NCBI GenBank assembly: GCA_963931635.1
Contig: OZ007034.1
Span: 1,240,001-1,304,000 of the forward strand
DNA length: 64,000 nucleotides
Origin: Caccoplasma sp905210875
GTDB lineage: Bacteria; Bacteroidota; Bacteroidia; Bacteroidales; UBA11471
Direction: 5' to 3'
Of the stretch, positions 54,244 to 62,517 are shown piece by piece (position 1 is the stretch's first letter; every line of letters begins with the position of its first letter). The notes beneath the pieces were generated by a model. That model made no database searches. It saw only the letters and a list, made by a program, of their open reading frames with translations, and had not been told where the DNA came from. A program made the translations under genes and the position numbers.

Positions 54244-54544
54244 TGAGACTTTACGGTCGCTTTTCAACGAAAGCGGACGCCGGGCTCTGGAAGAGGTGCC
54301 CGACAAGTGGTTTACACGCCGGGTGATGGCTCGTCTGCCCCACCGTTCGTCGATGGCTCGTCGCGTGGCGTGGGGGGTATTTATCGTCATGTGCTTGGTT
54401 GCCGCGGCAGTGTATGCCGATTATGCCCGGGAATGCCTGCATGCCCAGGATTACACGTCGCTCGTGGTAGCCGCTTTCTGTGTACTGGCTTCGGCTTGCG
54501 GGCTTGGTTTGCAGCTGAATCGCCTGCTGCACATCGGGCGGTAA
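54227..54544 (+). CDS. Small membrane protein after the sigma factor, possible anti-sigma
   Basis: A 105-residue protein whose N-terminal 45 residues are soluble and charged (MNDETLRSLFNESGRRALEEVPDKWFTRRVMARLP). Two membrane helices follow (about 46-64 and 77-97). A short soluble domain before a membrane anchor, encoded directly after an ECF sigma gene with a 17-base overlap, is the layout of small anti-sigma factors. No zinc motif is seen. The role is therefore inferred from position only. Confidence 0.75.
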   Translation: MKEMNDETLRSLFNESGRRALEEVPDKWFTRRVMARLPHRSSMARRVAWGVFIVMCLVAAAVYADYARECLHAQDYTSLVVAAFCVLASACGLGLQLNRLLHIGR

Positions 54545-54569
54545 TCTTGTCCCGGCATATATTATAAGA

Positions 54570-54607
54570 GGAAGGCATCGAAAATTCGTTCGATGCCTTC
54601 CCTTTTT
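54570..54607 (+). terminator. Terminator of the sigma-factor operon
   Basis: Perfect 13-bp stem (54570-54582 with 54589-54601) followed by five T. Confidence 0.92.
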
Positions 54608-54627
54608 CTGTTTTGTGAAAAATGTGT

Positions 54628-55407
54628 TTAGCCCAGGACGACGTCGAGAATCATCATCAGGGCAAAACCGGCAGCAAATCCTATTGTACCGATGTTGCTG
54701 TGCCGGCCGGTCGCGCTCTCGGGTATGAGCTCCTCGACCACGACATAGAGCATGGCGCCGGCCGAGAAAGCCAGCAGATAGGGGAGAACCGGTGTTACAT
54801 AAGCGGCCAGCAGCAGGGTGATGATGGCACCGATGGGCTCTACGATTCCGCTCAGGGCACCGAGGGCAAACGATTTTGTCTTGCTGTTCCCTTCGGCCAG
54901 CATGGGCATGGAGATGATGGCTCCCTCGGGAATGTTCTGTATGGCAATACCTATCGACAGGGCGATGGCTCCGGCTGCCGAGAGGTCGGCTGACTGGGTG
55001 AGTACGCCGGCCATGACGGCTCCTACGGCCATGCCCTCGGGCAGGTTGTGCAGCGTTACCGCCAGGGTGAGCATCGAGGTGCGTGAGAGTCGGCTTCGGG
55101 GCCCTTCGGGATTTTTACTGTCGAGGTGAAGGTGCGGGGTGATGTGGTCGAGCAACAGCAGGAAGCCCATACCAGCCAGGAAACCAACCGTGGCCGGCAT
55201 GACCGCCCAGGCCCCCTCAGCGCCACTCAGTTCGATACTGGGAATGAGCAGTGACCACACCGAGGCGGCCACCATGACCCCCGAGGCAAATCCCAACAGG
55301 GCTTTTTGCAGCATACCCGGCAGGGAGTCTTTCAGTAGAAAAACACAGGCGGCACCTGCCACCGTACCGGCAAAGGGCAATAATAGCCCCAAGAGTAATC
55401 CACTCAT
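54628..55407 (-). CDS. ZIP family metal transporter
   Basis: A 259-residue inner-membrane divalent-metal transporter. Eight helices are predicted. The signature metal-binding helices are TLHNLPEGMAVG (helix 4) and IQNIPEGAIISMPM (helix 5). A His-rich variable loop (DHITPHLHLDSKN) sits between helices 3 and 4. Zinc is the usual substrate. The start is ATG 55407 (MSGLLLGLLLP); the longer frame upstream only translates intergenic repeat DNA. A TATCTTTG box on the minus strand lies at 55436-55443. Confidence 0.93.
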   Translation of the reverse strand: MSGLLLGLLLPFAGTVAGAACVFLLKDSLPGMLQKALLGFASGVMVAASVWSLLIPSIELSGAEGAWAVMPATVGFLAGMGFLLLLDHITPHLHLDSKNPEGPRSRLSRTSMLTLAVTLHNLPEGMAVGAVMAGVLTQSADLSAAGAIALSIGIAIQNIPEGAIISMPMLAEGNSKTKSFALGALSGIVEPIGAIITLLLAAYVTPVLPYLLAFSAGAMLYVVVEELIPESATGRHSNIGTIGFAAGFALMMILDVVLG

Positions 55408-55439
55408 AAGAATCTTTTTTAGAAACGTATCGGGGCAAA

Positions 55440-55593
55440 GATAGCGAAAGCCGAGAGCAGAGGCAAGGAGAAAACGAAGTTTTCGTCGTTGACTATGCCG
55501 AGGCGCCTCCTGTCTTCTGAAAAGATTGCGAAAGGCGAGAGCAGTGGCAAGGAGAAAATGAAGATTTCGCCGTTTGACTATGCCGAGATGCCG
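55440..55593. repeat. Two imperfect copies of an intergenic repeat element
   Basis: Copies start at 55440 (GATAGCGAAAGCCGAGAGCAG) and 55524 (GATTGCGAAAGGCGAGAGCAG), 84 bp apart, and share GGCAAGGAGAAAA, GAAG-TTTCG and GACTATGCCGAG. Each copy is about 65-70 bp and partly codes for the same peptide in overlapping frames. It resembles short dispersed repeats that I recall from Bacteroidales intergenic regions. Confidence 0.75.
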
Positions 55594-55805
55594 ACACATC
55601 TCTTTGAATTGTCATTCACGCCTTGGATTGGAAATCCAACGCCTTCTCGCGAACCGGTGTTTTATAACTTTGTGTGGAAACAATATGAGTAGATTTCCCC
55701 CCTCCCTTGCGGGGAATGACGCACCTTGGTGTATGATATGATGCCTGGGAATGGAGCTTGGCAGAATGGTGATTTCCTCCCAAAGGACAGGCAGAGTACG
55801 CGCCG
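55594..55805. other. Intergenic sequence without a gene
   Basis: About 210 bases with no reliable ORF. A palindrome CCTTGGATTGGAAATCCAA lies near 55622-55640 and a CCCTCCCTTGCGGGGAATGACG phrase near 55708. This looks like degenerate dispersed-repeat material continuing from the element to its left. Confidence 0.4.
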
Positions 55806-56954
55806 TTATAGGTTCTCATGCAACAGTTTCCGTATAGCCTTCTCTTCGTGGCTGCCGCGAATGAGCGTTGTCCCATCGGGGTCGATGAGCATGACCGTGG
55901 GGGTGGCATAGAGAAGAAGCTCTTTTCCTATGTATGCGTTTTGTTCGTCGGTGAGGTATATGGTAGGATAGGGGTGGTCGAGCAGCCGTTGCACCTGTGG
56001 GCTTTTGAGCAGTTGCGGATAGGCAGCCGCAATATCGCCGTCGCGGCAGATTCCCAGCATTTCGAGACCCTTGTCGTGGTATTCATGGTATATGTCGGTG
56101 AGGTGCGGGTCGGTCTGGAACACGCCGCCGCATACCCCGTAGTAGAAGAGCAGAAGATATTTACCGCGGTAGTCCGACAGCGAAACAGAATTTCCGTTTT
56201 TATCGGTGAGTGTAAAATCTTTCGGTTTATTCCCTTCTGAAATGTTGTTCAATATCGGCAGCATGCTTTCGAGTTTCTTCCCGAGATAGCTTTCTCTTGT
56301 GGCGGGAGAAAACCGGTTCAGCCGTTCTTGCAGTTCTTCGGGCGTTTTCCGATGTGTAAATCTGAGATAGAGATAGGCAGCGTATTCGTTATCGGCCAGG
56401 TTTGTCAGGCTGTCGCGCATTTCCTTGTAAGCCTTGGGGCGTTTCATGTGTTGGTATTTTTCTATGTAGGAGAAGGTACTGTCGCTTTGTCCCGACGCTG
56501 AAAAAAGAGTGATTTTTCGTTCATAGAAGGTTTCCAGGCTATCCATCTCTCTGGTCGTGTCGAGGTAGCGGGCAACGGCTGTGTCGTCGTAAAGCCCCCC
56601 TTTGAGGCGGGCGCACTTCAAGTAGTCGATGCTGCCGTGTATTTCGATATTATCTCCCGGTCGGGCAATGATTTCGACCGAGTTGTTGCCCCATACTTTT
56701 CCGGTCCGGGGGGCATATCGCAGGAGTCCGTATATCGTGTGGTGTGCCGCGATTGAAATGTCAATCGTGTTGTTCTCCGCGACGATGAAGGTGTCGGCAC
56801 TTATCGGCTCGTAAAATGGTAGGGCGTATGTGTCGAAGCGAAGCGTGTCTCCTGCATTCAATCCTTGAAGACGACCCGACACGGTGAATGTGTCGACAGG
56901 TCGGCAGGCAATGACCAGCAACAGAAAGAGGACCAGATTGAGAGGATATTTCAT
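55806..56954 (-). CDS. Thioredoxin-fold lipoprotein (DUF4369/AhpC-TSA type) lacking CXXC
   Basis: A 382-residue lipoprotein (lipobox VIAC, Cys17). The N-terminal beta-rich domain (about 22-110, TFTVSGRLQGLNAGDTLRF) fits DUF4369. A helical linker (about 130-235) is followed by a TlpA/AhpC-like domain with PKDFTLTDKNGNSVSLSDYRGKYLLLFYY. The active-site region reads GVCGGVFQTDPHL, so only Cys275 of a CXXC pair remains and the Trp before it is missing. The end LYATPTVMLIDPDGTTLIRG is normal. It may therefore not be a thiol oxidoreductase of the standard kind. Monocistronic. Confidence 0.88.
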   Translation of the reverse strand: MKYPLNLVLFLLLVIACRPVDTFTVSGRLQGLNAGDTLRFDTYALPFYEPISADTFIVAENNTIDISIAAHHTIYGLLRYAPRTGKVWGNNSVEIIARPGDNIEIHGSIDYLKCARLKGGLYDDTAVARYLDTTREMDSLETFYERKITLFSASGQSDSTFSYIEKYQHMKRPKAYKEMRDSLTNLADNEYAAYLYLRFTHRKTPEELQERLNRFSPATRESYLGKKLESMLPILNNISEGNKPKDFTLTDKNGNSVSLSDYRGKYLLLFYYGVCGGVFQTDPHLTDIYHEYHDKGLEMLGICRDGDIAAAYPQLLKSPQVQRLLDHPYPTIYLTDEQNAYIGKELLLYATPTVMLIDPDGTTLIRGSHEEKAIRKLLHENL

Positions 56955-56997
56955 GGTATTAACGTGGATACTTCTTTACGTAATGCGATAGGTGTTG

Positions 56998-57035
56998 AAA
57001 AAAACGCCGTATCCTAACGAATAGAATACGGCGTC
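56998..57035 (-). terminator. Terminator of the OMP gene
   Basis: On the minus strand an ACGCCGTATTC/GAATAC-type stem (ACGCCGTAT with ATACGGCGT) is followed by a T-run. It lies 20 nt after the stop. Confidence 0.9.
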
Positions 57036-57053
57036 TGTCTGTGTGATTAAATT

Positions 57054-57539
57054 TTAGAATTTGTAGGTACAGCCCACAAGCAGCATGCCTTTGCTCGTGT
57101 CGACCATCCATTGGCTCTTTACTTCGGCTGTGATGGCGAAAGATTCGTTGATGGCATATTCCCCACCAAAACCAAGGTCGAGGAAGAGACGGTTGGCCGT
57201 TGCTTTATAAGCCCCGTATTTTTGCCAATAGTGGTCATACCCGAGACCGGCAATGGGGTAGACCGAGAAATTTTTGAGCGTGGTGTTGATGACGTAGTGG
57301 GCATCGACCGTGATGTCGAAGAATTTCAGGTCGTGTCCGCCACCGATGTTGAATTGCGGTGCCAGACGCCAGCCGTCGGCCACTGCTACACGAAATTCCA
57401 CACCGGCCAGTCCTTGTGCGCCACTTGTCGTTGAGATGCCGGCATGTACATTGATACCCATGTCGCCTTTGAGCTCTTGTGCGAAGGCTTGAGAAGCCGT
57501 CATGCACAGCAATGCTATTGCAAATAGTACCTTTTTCAT
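57054..57539 (-). CDS. Small outer-membrane beta-barrel protein
   Basis: A 161-residue protein with signal peptide (MKKVLFAIALLCMTASQAFAQ) and eight short amphipathic strands ending in a terminal Phe (GMLLVGCTYKF), as needed for barrel insertion. Strand examples are INVHAGISTT, GLAGVEFRVAV, RLAPQFNIGG, FSVYPIAGLGYDHYW and AITAEVKSQWMV. It resembles OmpW/OprF N-terminal or generic porin-like barrels of Bacteroidetes. A TATCTTTG box on the minus strand at 57567-57574 is a fitting promoter element. Confidence 0.87.
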   Translation of the reverse strand: MKKVLFAIALLCMTASQAFAQELKGDMGINVHAGISTTSGAQGLAGVEFRVAVADGWRLAPQFNIGGGHDLKFFDITVDAHYVINTTLKNFSVYPIAGLGYDHYWQKYGAYKATANRLFLDLGFGGEYAINESFAITAEVKSQWMVDTSKGMLLVGCTYKF

Positions 57540-57692
57540 TTTTTTCTATGAATTAAAGTTATCTAACAAAGATACGAAATATTTGCAATTTTAGATATTC
57601 TTTTGCGTTAAAAATGCGTTGTGAGAGGTGGCAATATCATTTTTGCCGACATTTATTACACAAAAAGGAATTATCGGATACTGCTTCGTTTT

Positions 57693-57731
57693 AAAAAAGT
57701 ACCCCTGCTTGGAAAGGAAGCAGGGGTACCC
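57693..57731 (-). terminator. Terminator of the LRR lipoprotein gene
   Basis: On the minus strand a 12-bp stem (GTACCCCTGCTT with complement, 57699-57710 and 57718-57729) is followed by six T. Confidence 0.93.
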
Positions 57732-57749
57732 GGTCGAGAGAGAGACTAT

Positions 57750-59213
57750 TTATTCAAAAACGATTTCTTTCCAGGTGCAGCCGGCCCATTGGTTGCTGTT
57801 GGCTTGTGGGGCAATACCGCTGGTCGAACCAGCCTGTTTGTCGCTGTTCAGCACAAGAGTGCATCCTTTAGAAGAGAATAGCGGCGGATTTTTGAACGGG
57901 GTATTGTTGAAAACCGATGAGCCAATGACATTTCCTGTGCCGGATTCACTGTCGATAGTATAGAAACTACCGGTTGCCGGGAGTTCCAGTCTGCTAAGAG
58001 AGGAGCAACCCGATACGATGAAGAGTCCGAATTTTGTGGCTTGTGGAAATTCCAGTATCTCGATGCTTTTGCAATCTCCGAAAGCGTAGTCGCAGATTTC
58101 TGTAACCAGAGGCATAGACACGGTTTTCAATGCCGAACAGGAGGAGAATGCATAATTTCCGATGTGGGTCGTCTGAGGCAGGACGATTTCGGTCAGCATC
58201 TTGCAAGCGTTGAAGGCCGAGTTGCCTACCCTCTGTACCTGAGGCATATCGACCGACGTCAGGGCTGAACATTGGGCAAATGCGTTTTCACCCAATTGAG
58301 TTGCTTCCGGTGCCGATACCTGTTGCAGGGCCGAGCATTGAGCAAAGGTGCTCTCACCGATGATCGTGATGCGCGAGAGTGTGACGCGGGTCAATTTCTC
58401 ACATTGGGTAAAGGCGTTTGACGCTACGTAAACGACCTCGGGAAGCGAGAGGGTTCCTGTGAGTCCTGCATTTTTGAACGCGGCATTATCGATGTGGGTG
58501 ATATGGCTCAAGTCGATGTTCGATAGCGCGGTACAACTCTGGAAAGCTGCCAGGCCCATGGCTTTTATCTCATTGGGCAGCACAATGCGGGTTAGTGCCG
58601 TACAACCGGCGAAACTCTCTTGGGGCACACCTGTGATGCGGTCGGTTGTCGAGCCGTTTCCAAACTCGACAGTAGGCCATCCGGTAGTACCCGAAAGATC
58701 GAGCGTCGTGACCGTTGTGTTGTAGGCAAAGGGGTTGGCTCTCTTGCTGTCGCCTATGCCGCAAAGAGTTATCGGACCGGTAAGTTTGAAGTCGGTGATA
58801 CCGGCTTTCAAGGCGGCGTCGATGGCTTTGGCCACTTCTTCGGCACTCATGCCTTGCATATCGATATTGCCGGTGGGTTCGGGCTCGATTTCTTTCACTT
58901 TGACCCAGCATGTAGCCATATCTTCATCGACAATGGCCGAGATAATGGCTTCGCCCGGTGCTACACCCTTGACGAGTCCGAAAGCATCGACCGTGGCGAC
59001 GTCGGGTTTGTTGCTGCTCCATGTCAGTTGTTTGTTCTTGGTGAGGGCTGGGGTTACGGTGGCAGAGAGTTGTGCGGTGTCGCCGACCCATAGTATCAGT
59101 TCGGTTTTGTTCATGGTTACGTCGAAAACCATAGGCGGTTCGTTTTTCTGTTTGTGACAACCGGTCGACAGGAGAACTGCCAACAGAATTCCAGCTAAAA
59201 ATCTTGTTTTCAT
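57750..59213 (-). CDS. Ig-like and leucine-rich-repeat lipoprotein
   Basis: A 487-residue lipoprotein (lipobox LLSTGC near residue 19). An N-terminal bacterial Ig-like domain (BIG2; about 33-110, LSATVTPALTKNKQLTWSSNKPDVATVDAFGLVKGVAPGEAIISAI) is followed by a short helical link (NIDMQGMSAEEVAKAIDAAL). LRR_5/BspA-type repeats span about 180-430 (GESTFAQCSALQQVSAPEATQLGENAFAQCSAL). The C-terminal 60 residues are a separate domain ending WAGCTWKEIVFE. It is probably surface-exposed and adhesive. It is preceded by a long untranslated region. It is related in repeat type to the giant protein at 46676-50962 but much shorter and less repetitive at DNA level. Confidence 0.9.
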   Translation of the reverse strand: MKTRFLAGILLAVLLSTGCHKQKNEPPMVFDVTMNKTELILWVGDTAQLSATVTPALTKNKQLTWSSNKPDVATVDAFGLVKGVAPGEAIISAIVDEDMATCWVKVKEIEPEPTGNIDMQGMSAEEVAKAIDAALKAGITDFKLTGPITLCGIGDSKRANPFAYNTTVTTLDLSGTTGWPTVEFGNGSTTDRITGVPQESFAGCTALTRIVLPNEIKAMGLAAFQSCTALSNIDLSHITHIDNAAFKNAGLTGTLSLPEVVYVASNAFTQCEKLTRVTLSRITIIGESTFAQCSALQQVSAPEATQLGENAFAQCSALTSVDMPQVQRVGNSAFNACKMLTEIVLPQTTHIGNYAFSSCSALKTVSMPLVTEICDYAFGDCKSIEILEFPQATKFGLFIVSGCSSLSRLELPATGSFYTIDSESGTGNVIGSSVFNNTPFKNPPLFSSKGCTLVLNSDKQAGSTSGIAPQANSNQWAGCTWKEIVFE

Positions 59214-59528
59214 ACGATTCTATATATTTATGGTTTGGCTGAACAAGTTGAAGTATTCCTCAGACGAGTCGATAAGATTCGTCGGGACATGTAAGAATAA
59301 GGTGTGGTTGAATAACGTATCGGGCAGGTGTGAGGTTGAATGTCTGTTCCTGTTCGGTGGCGTTTAAAGGGTGGGAGACTCTGGACGTTTTTTGTTTTTC
59401 TCCTGTCGGGAGAAAGGCGTTTGGTTCAGGTGCTTTTCTAGTTTAGAATAAAAAACTTTTAGTTAAGGTTAGGGCCTTCATTCTCTTAACAGACACGAAT
59501 GTCTGTTCTTTGTCTGGGGGCAAAGATA
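59214..59528 (-). promoter_or_regulatory. Promoter and long 5' leader of the LRR lipoprotein gene
   Basis: On the minus strand TATCTTTG (59521-59528) predicts a start near 59515 and a leader of about 300 nt. The leader opens with a hairpin (ACAGACA cgaa TGTCTGT in plus orientation, 59489-59506) and contains a second one (TTTCTCC/GGAGAAA, 59397-59415). No ORF is apparent in it. Confidence 0.5.
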
Positions 59529-59593
59529 AGGGAGTTATGTTAAAAACAAAGAGAATCGTATGAATTTTAACTTATTTGCCGGATTTATCACAT

Positions 59594-60283
59594 TTATTCA
59601 AAACCGTATCCATATCCCAAACGGGTGATGATGTGGTTTCCGTAACGGCCTATTTTCCTGCGCAGACGGGTAATGTTGACGTCGATGGTGCGGTCGAGTA
59701 CCACCACGTCGTTGCTCCATACCTGGTGAAGAATGTCGGCGCGCGAGAGTATGGTGCCCTGGTGGCTGAGAAAGAGGTCGAGTATTTCAAACTCTTTTTT
59801 GGTGAGTTCGACCTCTCTACCGTCAATGGTGCAGCTCTTTTTGCGTCGGTTGATTTGAAGAGTCTCGAATGTAATGGTCCCATCATCGATTTTTTCTTCG
59901 CTGTGCTCGGTGCGTCGCAAGACGCTTTTTACTCGGGCTATGACTTCCCGGGTAGAAAAGGGTTTGGCAATGTAGTCGTCGGCACCCAGGTTGAGACCTG
60001 TGACGATGTCGTCTTCGGAGTCGCGGGCGGTGCAGAAGATGATGGGGATGCGAGCCGTCTCGGGTCGTTCCCGCAACATGCGGGCCAGTCGATAACCGCT
60101 TATCTCTCCCATCATCACGTCGAGAAGGATAAGAGAGTAACTGGGCAGGTCGAGTCGTAACGCCTCTTCGGCGCTGTTGGCGGTATCTACATCATAACCC
60201 TCTACTTCGAGGTTGAACTGTATGATTTCGCAGAGCGATTCTTCATCGTCGACTACGAGAATTTTAGGCTTGGAAGAATTCAT
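59594..60283 (-). CDS. OmpR/PhoB family response regulator
   Basis: A 229-residue two-component regulator. The receiver domain has acidic residues Asp12-Asp13, the phospho-acceptor Asp55 (LILLDVMMG), Thr85 and Lys107 (YIAKPFS). The C-terminal winged helix has VELTKKEFEILDLFLSHQGTILSRADILHQVW and NITRLRRKIG. The start is ATG 60283; upstream in-frame codons lack similarity. No histidine kinase gene lies next to it within this window, so its partner is elsewhere. Closest in style to PhoB. Confidence 0.94.
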   Translation of the reverse strand: MNSSKPKILVVDDEESLCEIIQFNLEVEGYDVDTANSAEEALRLDLPSYSLILLDVMMGEISGYRLARMLRERPETARIPIIFCTARDSEDDIVTGLNLGADDYIAKPFSTREVIARVKSVLRRTEHSEEKIDDGTITFETLQINRRKKSCTIDGREVELTKKEFEILDLFLSHQGTILSRADILHQVWSNDVVVLDRTIDVNITRLRRKIGRYGNHIITRLGYGYGFE

Positions 60284-60590
60284 TTTTTTCTCTTTTAAGA
60301 TGCCGTATAATATGTATTGGCTTGGGGGGGGGAGGTGTTCGTCCCGAACATTTTTTGCGAGGGGCTTGCGATGGAGTAACCCTAAGTCACGTTGCAAAAA
60401 TAGATGGCCTTGACGAAATATAAAATAGTGCTTGAATGGTTTAATGTAATTGTAATAAGCGTGTTACTGTTTTGTAACAAAACGTTCGCAATCCTGAAAC
60501 ATCGCCGGCCTATTTTTGCAGCAGAAACAAACAGGAGAGAGATACGGGTCTCTCCACAAACAATCGTAAGTTTTAAAAAAGAAGAAGACA
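60284..60590. other. Divergent intergenic region
   Basis: About 305 bases between the response regulator (minus) and the secreted protein gene (plus). TATTTTTG at 60511-60518 is a possible -7 box for the plus-strand gene. A short inverted repeat GTTAC/GTAAC lies near 60462-60477. Nothing else is recognised. Confidence 0.45.
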
Positions 60591-61325
60591 ATGACACATT
60601 TTAAATCATTAGCAACAGTTGCAGCACTGATGGCATTTACCTGTGCTTCGGTTTCGGTTGATGCTCAACAGTATGTCAAGGTAGAATCCCCGGCCGATTT
60701 GGTCGAGGGCAATTACGTTATCCTGTATGAGAATGAGGCTATGAGCGGGCATGTAAGCGGTACTGCCGACAATGCCATCTGGTGCTCGACCGATGGTACG
60801 CAAGAAGAGGTCCTGGGTACCGAGGTCGTTACACTGACCGATGGCGTTGCCCTGCACCCCGATTGCATATGGACTATATCGGTGCCCGAAGAGGGCGTCT
60901 TTGCCATTGGCCGCGACGGAAATTATCTGAAAGGTTGCTACGACGACGATAAGGCAAAGTCGGAAAAAGAGTTGGCTGTCGGCAATGAACCCACAAAAGG
61001 TAAACAACAGTGGGAGATTACCTTGACCTCTGCGGGCAAGTGGTCGATACGCAATCACGATGAGGAGGTGCATGACCGTTATTTAATGCATCACGTATCC
61101 GACGGGAAAGGACGTTTTGCTAATTATGACGACCCCGAAGAGACAGAGAAGAAATACCCTACGGCCATATACCGTGTGGTGGAGGGAAGCGCTGCATTAT
61201 CAGTACCCGTGGTGAACGAAAATATTCCCGTGCGTTATTACAATCTCATGGGGCAGCTTGTCGAAAAACCGGTAAAGGGACATCTTTACATAACCAGTAG
61301 AGGCGAGAAAGTTATTTTCCGCTAA
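60591..61325 (+). CDS. Secreted protein with T9SS-like C-terminal domain
   Basis: A 244-residue exported protein. It has a signal peptide (ATVAALMAFTCASVSVDAQ), then a beta-rich domain of unknown type (about 27-190) with YVKVESPADLVEGNYVILYENEAMSG, WTISVPEEGVFAIGRDGNYLKG and KGKQQWEITLTSAGKWSIRNHDEEVHDRYLM. The last about 40 residues (NIPVRYYNLMGQLVEKPVKGHLYITSRGEKVIFR) have the spacing of a T9SS type A sorting signal (NxxGQxV then GxYI and KVIxR). It is probably sent to the surface by the T9SS. I do not know the main domain's function. Confidence 0.85.
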   Translation: MTHFKSLATVAALMAFTCASVSVDAQQYVKVESPADLVEGNYVILYENEAMSGHVSGTADNAIWCSTDGTQEEVLGTEVVTLTDGVALHPDCIWTISVPEEGVFAIGRDGNYLKGCYDDDKAKSEKELAVGNEPTKGKQQWEITLTSAGKWSIRNHDEEVHDRYLMHHVSDGKGRFANYDDPEETEKKYPTAIYRVVEGSAALSVPVVNENIPVRYYNLMGQLVEKPVKGHLYITSRGEKVIFR

Positions 61326-61346
61326 TGAGACGATTCATCTTTTCAG

Positions 61347-61378
61347 AAAAAACGCGACAGAATTCTGTCGCGTTTTTT
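61347..61378. terminator. Bidirectional terminator
   Basis: A perfect palindrome AACGCGACAGAA/TTCTGTCGCGTT flanked by A-run and T-run, between two converging genes. Confidence 0.95.
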
Positions 61379-61396
61379 GTATGTGAGGTCAAGGCA

Positions 61397-62308
61397 CTAT
61401 GGTAAGATGGATGTCTCGTGCAGCCACTCTTCGGCCAGGCGGGTCCAGTCGTTGGTCGAGCCGGGATTGTTGCGCAGGGCGATGCTGTGGCCGCCGTTGG
61501 GGAAGATGTGCAGCGACGAGCCCTTGATGTCGTGGCGTTTCAGCGCCTCAAAGAGCCGCAGGCTGTTGAGACAGGGCACGGCAGGGTCGTCCATGGCGTG
61601 GACAATAAACATCTTTGGGGTCGACTCCGAAACCTGTTTGTCGCAAGAGAATTTGTCGCGCATCGCGGGGGTGTCGTACGAGCCCAGCAAGTTCTGACGG
61701 CTTCCTTTATGCGCAATTTCATCCATCGACACGACGGGCGACACGAGTATGGCAAAGTTGGGGCGGAACGATATCGAGTCGAGTGAGTCGCCCGCGCGGC
61801 TCCAATCGTCGGTAATGGTGGCAGCACAAGCCGATAGGTGCGCGCCGGCCGATGAGCCCATGACGCCGATACGTTGCGGGTCGATGCCCCAGCGGTCGGC
61901 ATGGGCGCGTATATAGCGCAGGGCGCGTTGCATGTCTTGCAGCGGAGCTTGGTAGCAGATTTCGACATCGGGCGACTGTGGCAGCCGGTGTTGCAGCACG
62001 AAGGCGGTGAATCCCATCGTGTTGAACCATTTGGCAAGCTGAAAACCACTGATTTGGTAGGCCAGCCGGGCATAGCCTCCGCCGGGTACGATGACCACGG
62101 CCGCGCCTTTGTTCTCGGCTTGGGAGGTCTCGAAGAGATAAATTCCCGGCGTACCGACCTGATAGATGCGTTCGTTGGCGATGCTGTCGGGCAGGTTCAG
62201 CCCCCGGCTGTTAGGCATCTTCCCTTTTTCCCAAATGGGTATGAATGTTTGGGCGCTGAGAGTTGCTGCTACTGTCAGGAGATACAGGGAGAGAATGATT
62301 TTTTTCAT
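61397..62308 (-). CDS. Secreted alpha/beta-hydrolase (esterase)
   Basis: A 303-residue exported esterase. Signal peptide MKKIILSLYLLTVAATLSAQ. The oxyanion region VIVPGGGYARLAY (72-84), nucleophile GSSAG (151-155, Ser153), acid in HAMDDPAVP (about 240) and base in FPNGGHSIAL (His274) complete the triad. It resembles acetylxylan esterase/BD-FAE-type hydrolases acting on plant glycans. A TACCTTTG box on the minus strand lies at 62355-62362 with a CAAA-type partner 23 nt away. Monocistronic and converging with the secreted T9SS cargo gene. Confidence 0.92.
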   Translation of the reverse strand: MKKIILSLYLLTVAATLSAQTFIPIWEKGKMPNSRGLNLPDSIANERIYQVGTPGIYLFETSQAENKGAAVVIVPGGGYARLAYQISGFQLAKWFNTMGFTAFVLQHRLPQSPDVEICYQAPLQDMQRALRYIRAHADRWGIDPQRIGVMGSSAGAHLSACAATITDDWSRAGDSLDSISFRPNFAILVSPVVSMDEIAHKGSRQNLLGSYDTPAMRDKFSCDKQVSESTPKMFIVHAMDDPAVPCLNSLRLFEALKRHDIKGSSLHIFPNGGHSIALRNNPGSTNDWTRLAEEWLHETSILP

Positions 62309-62517
62309 GGTAAGTTCTATAAACAGGAACAGGTATCGGTAAAACAGTTATTTACAAAGGTACTATTTTTTATGGGAGCCGAGGGCAAACTTTGGAGCTT
62401 AATTTATGCTTCTTCCTCAGGGGCGGTGGAGAAAATGCGGTTTAAAGAGTCGCTCTCTCTTCAAAAAATGAGTATCTTTGTCTTTGTTATAGGTTTGTAA
62501 GAAAACACACTTACTAT

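Noticed and set aside
55489..55692. 67-residue plus-strand ORF and the N-terminal extension of the ZIP protein
   Set aside because: Both translate the same repeated intergenic DNA; the ZIP signature starts at 55407.
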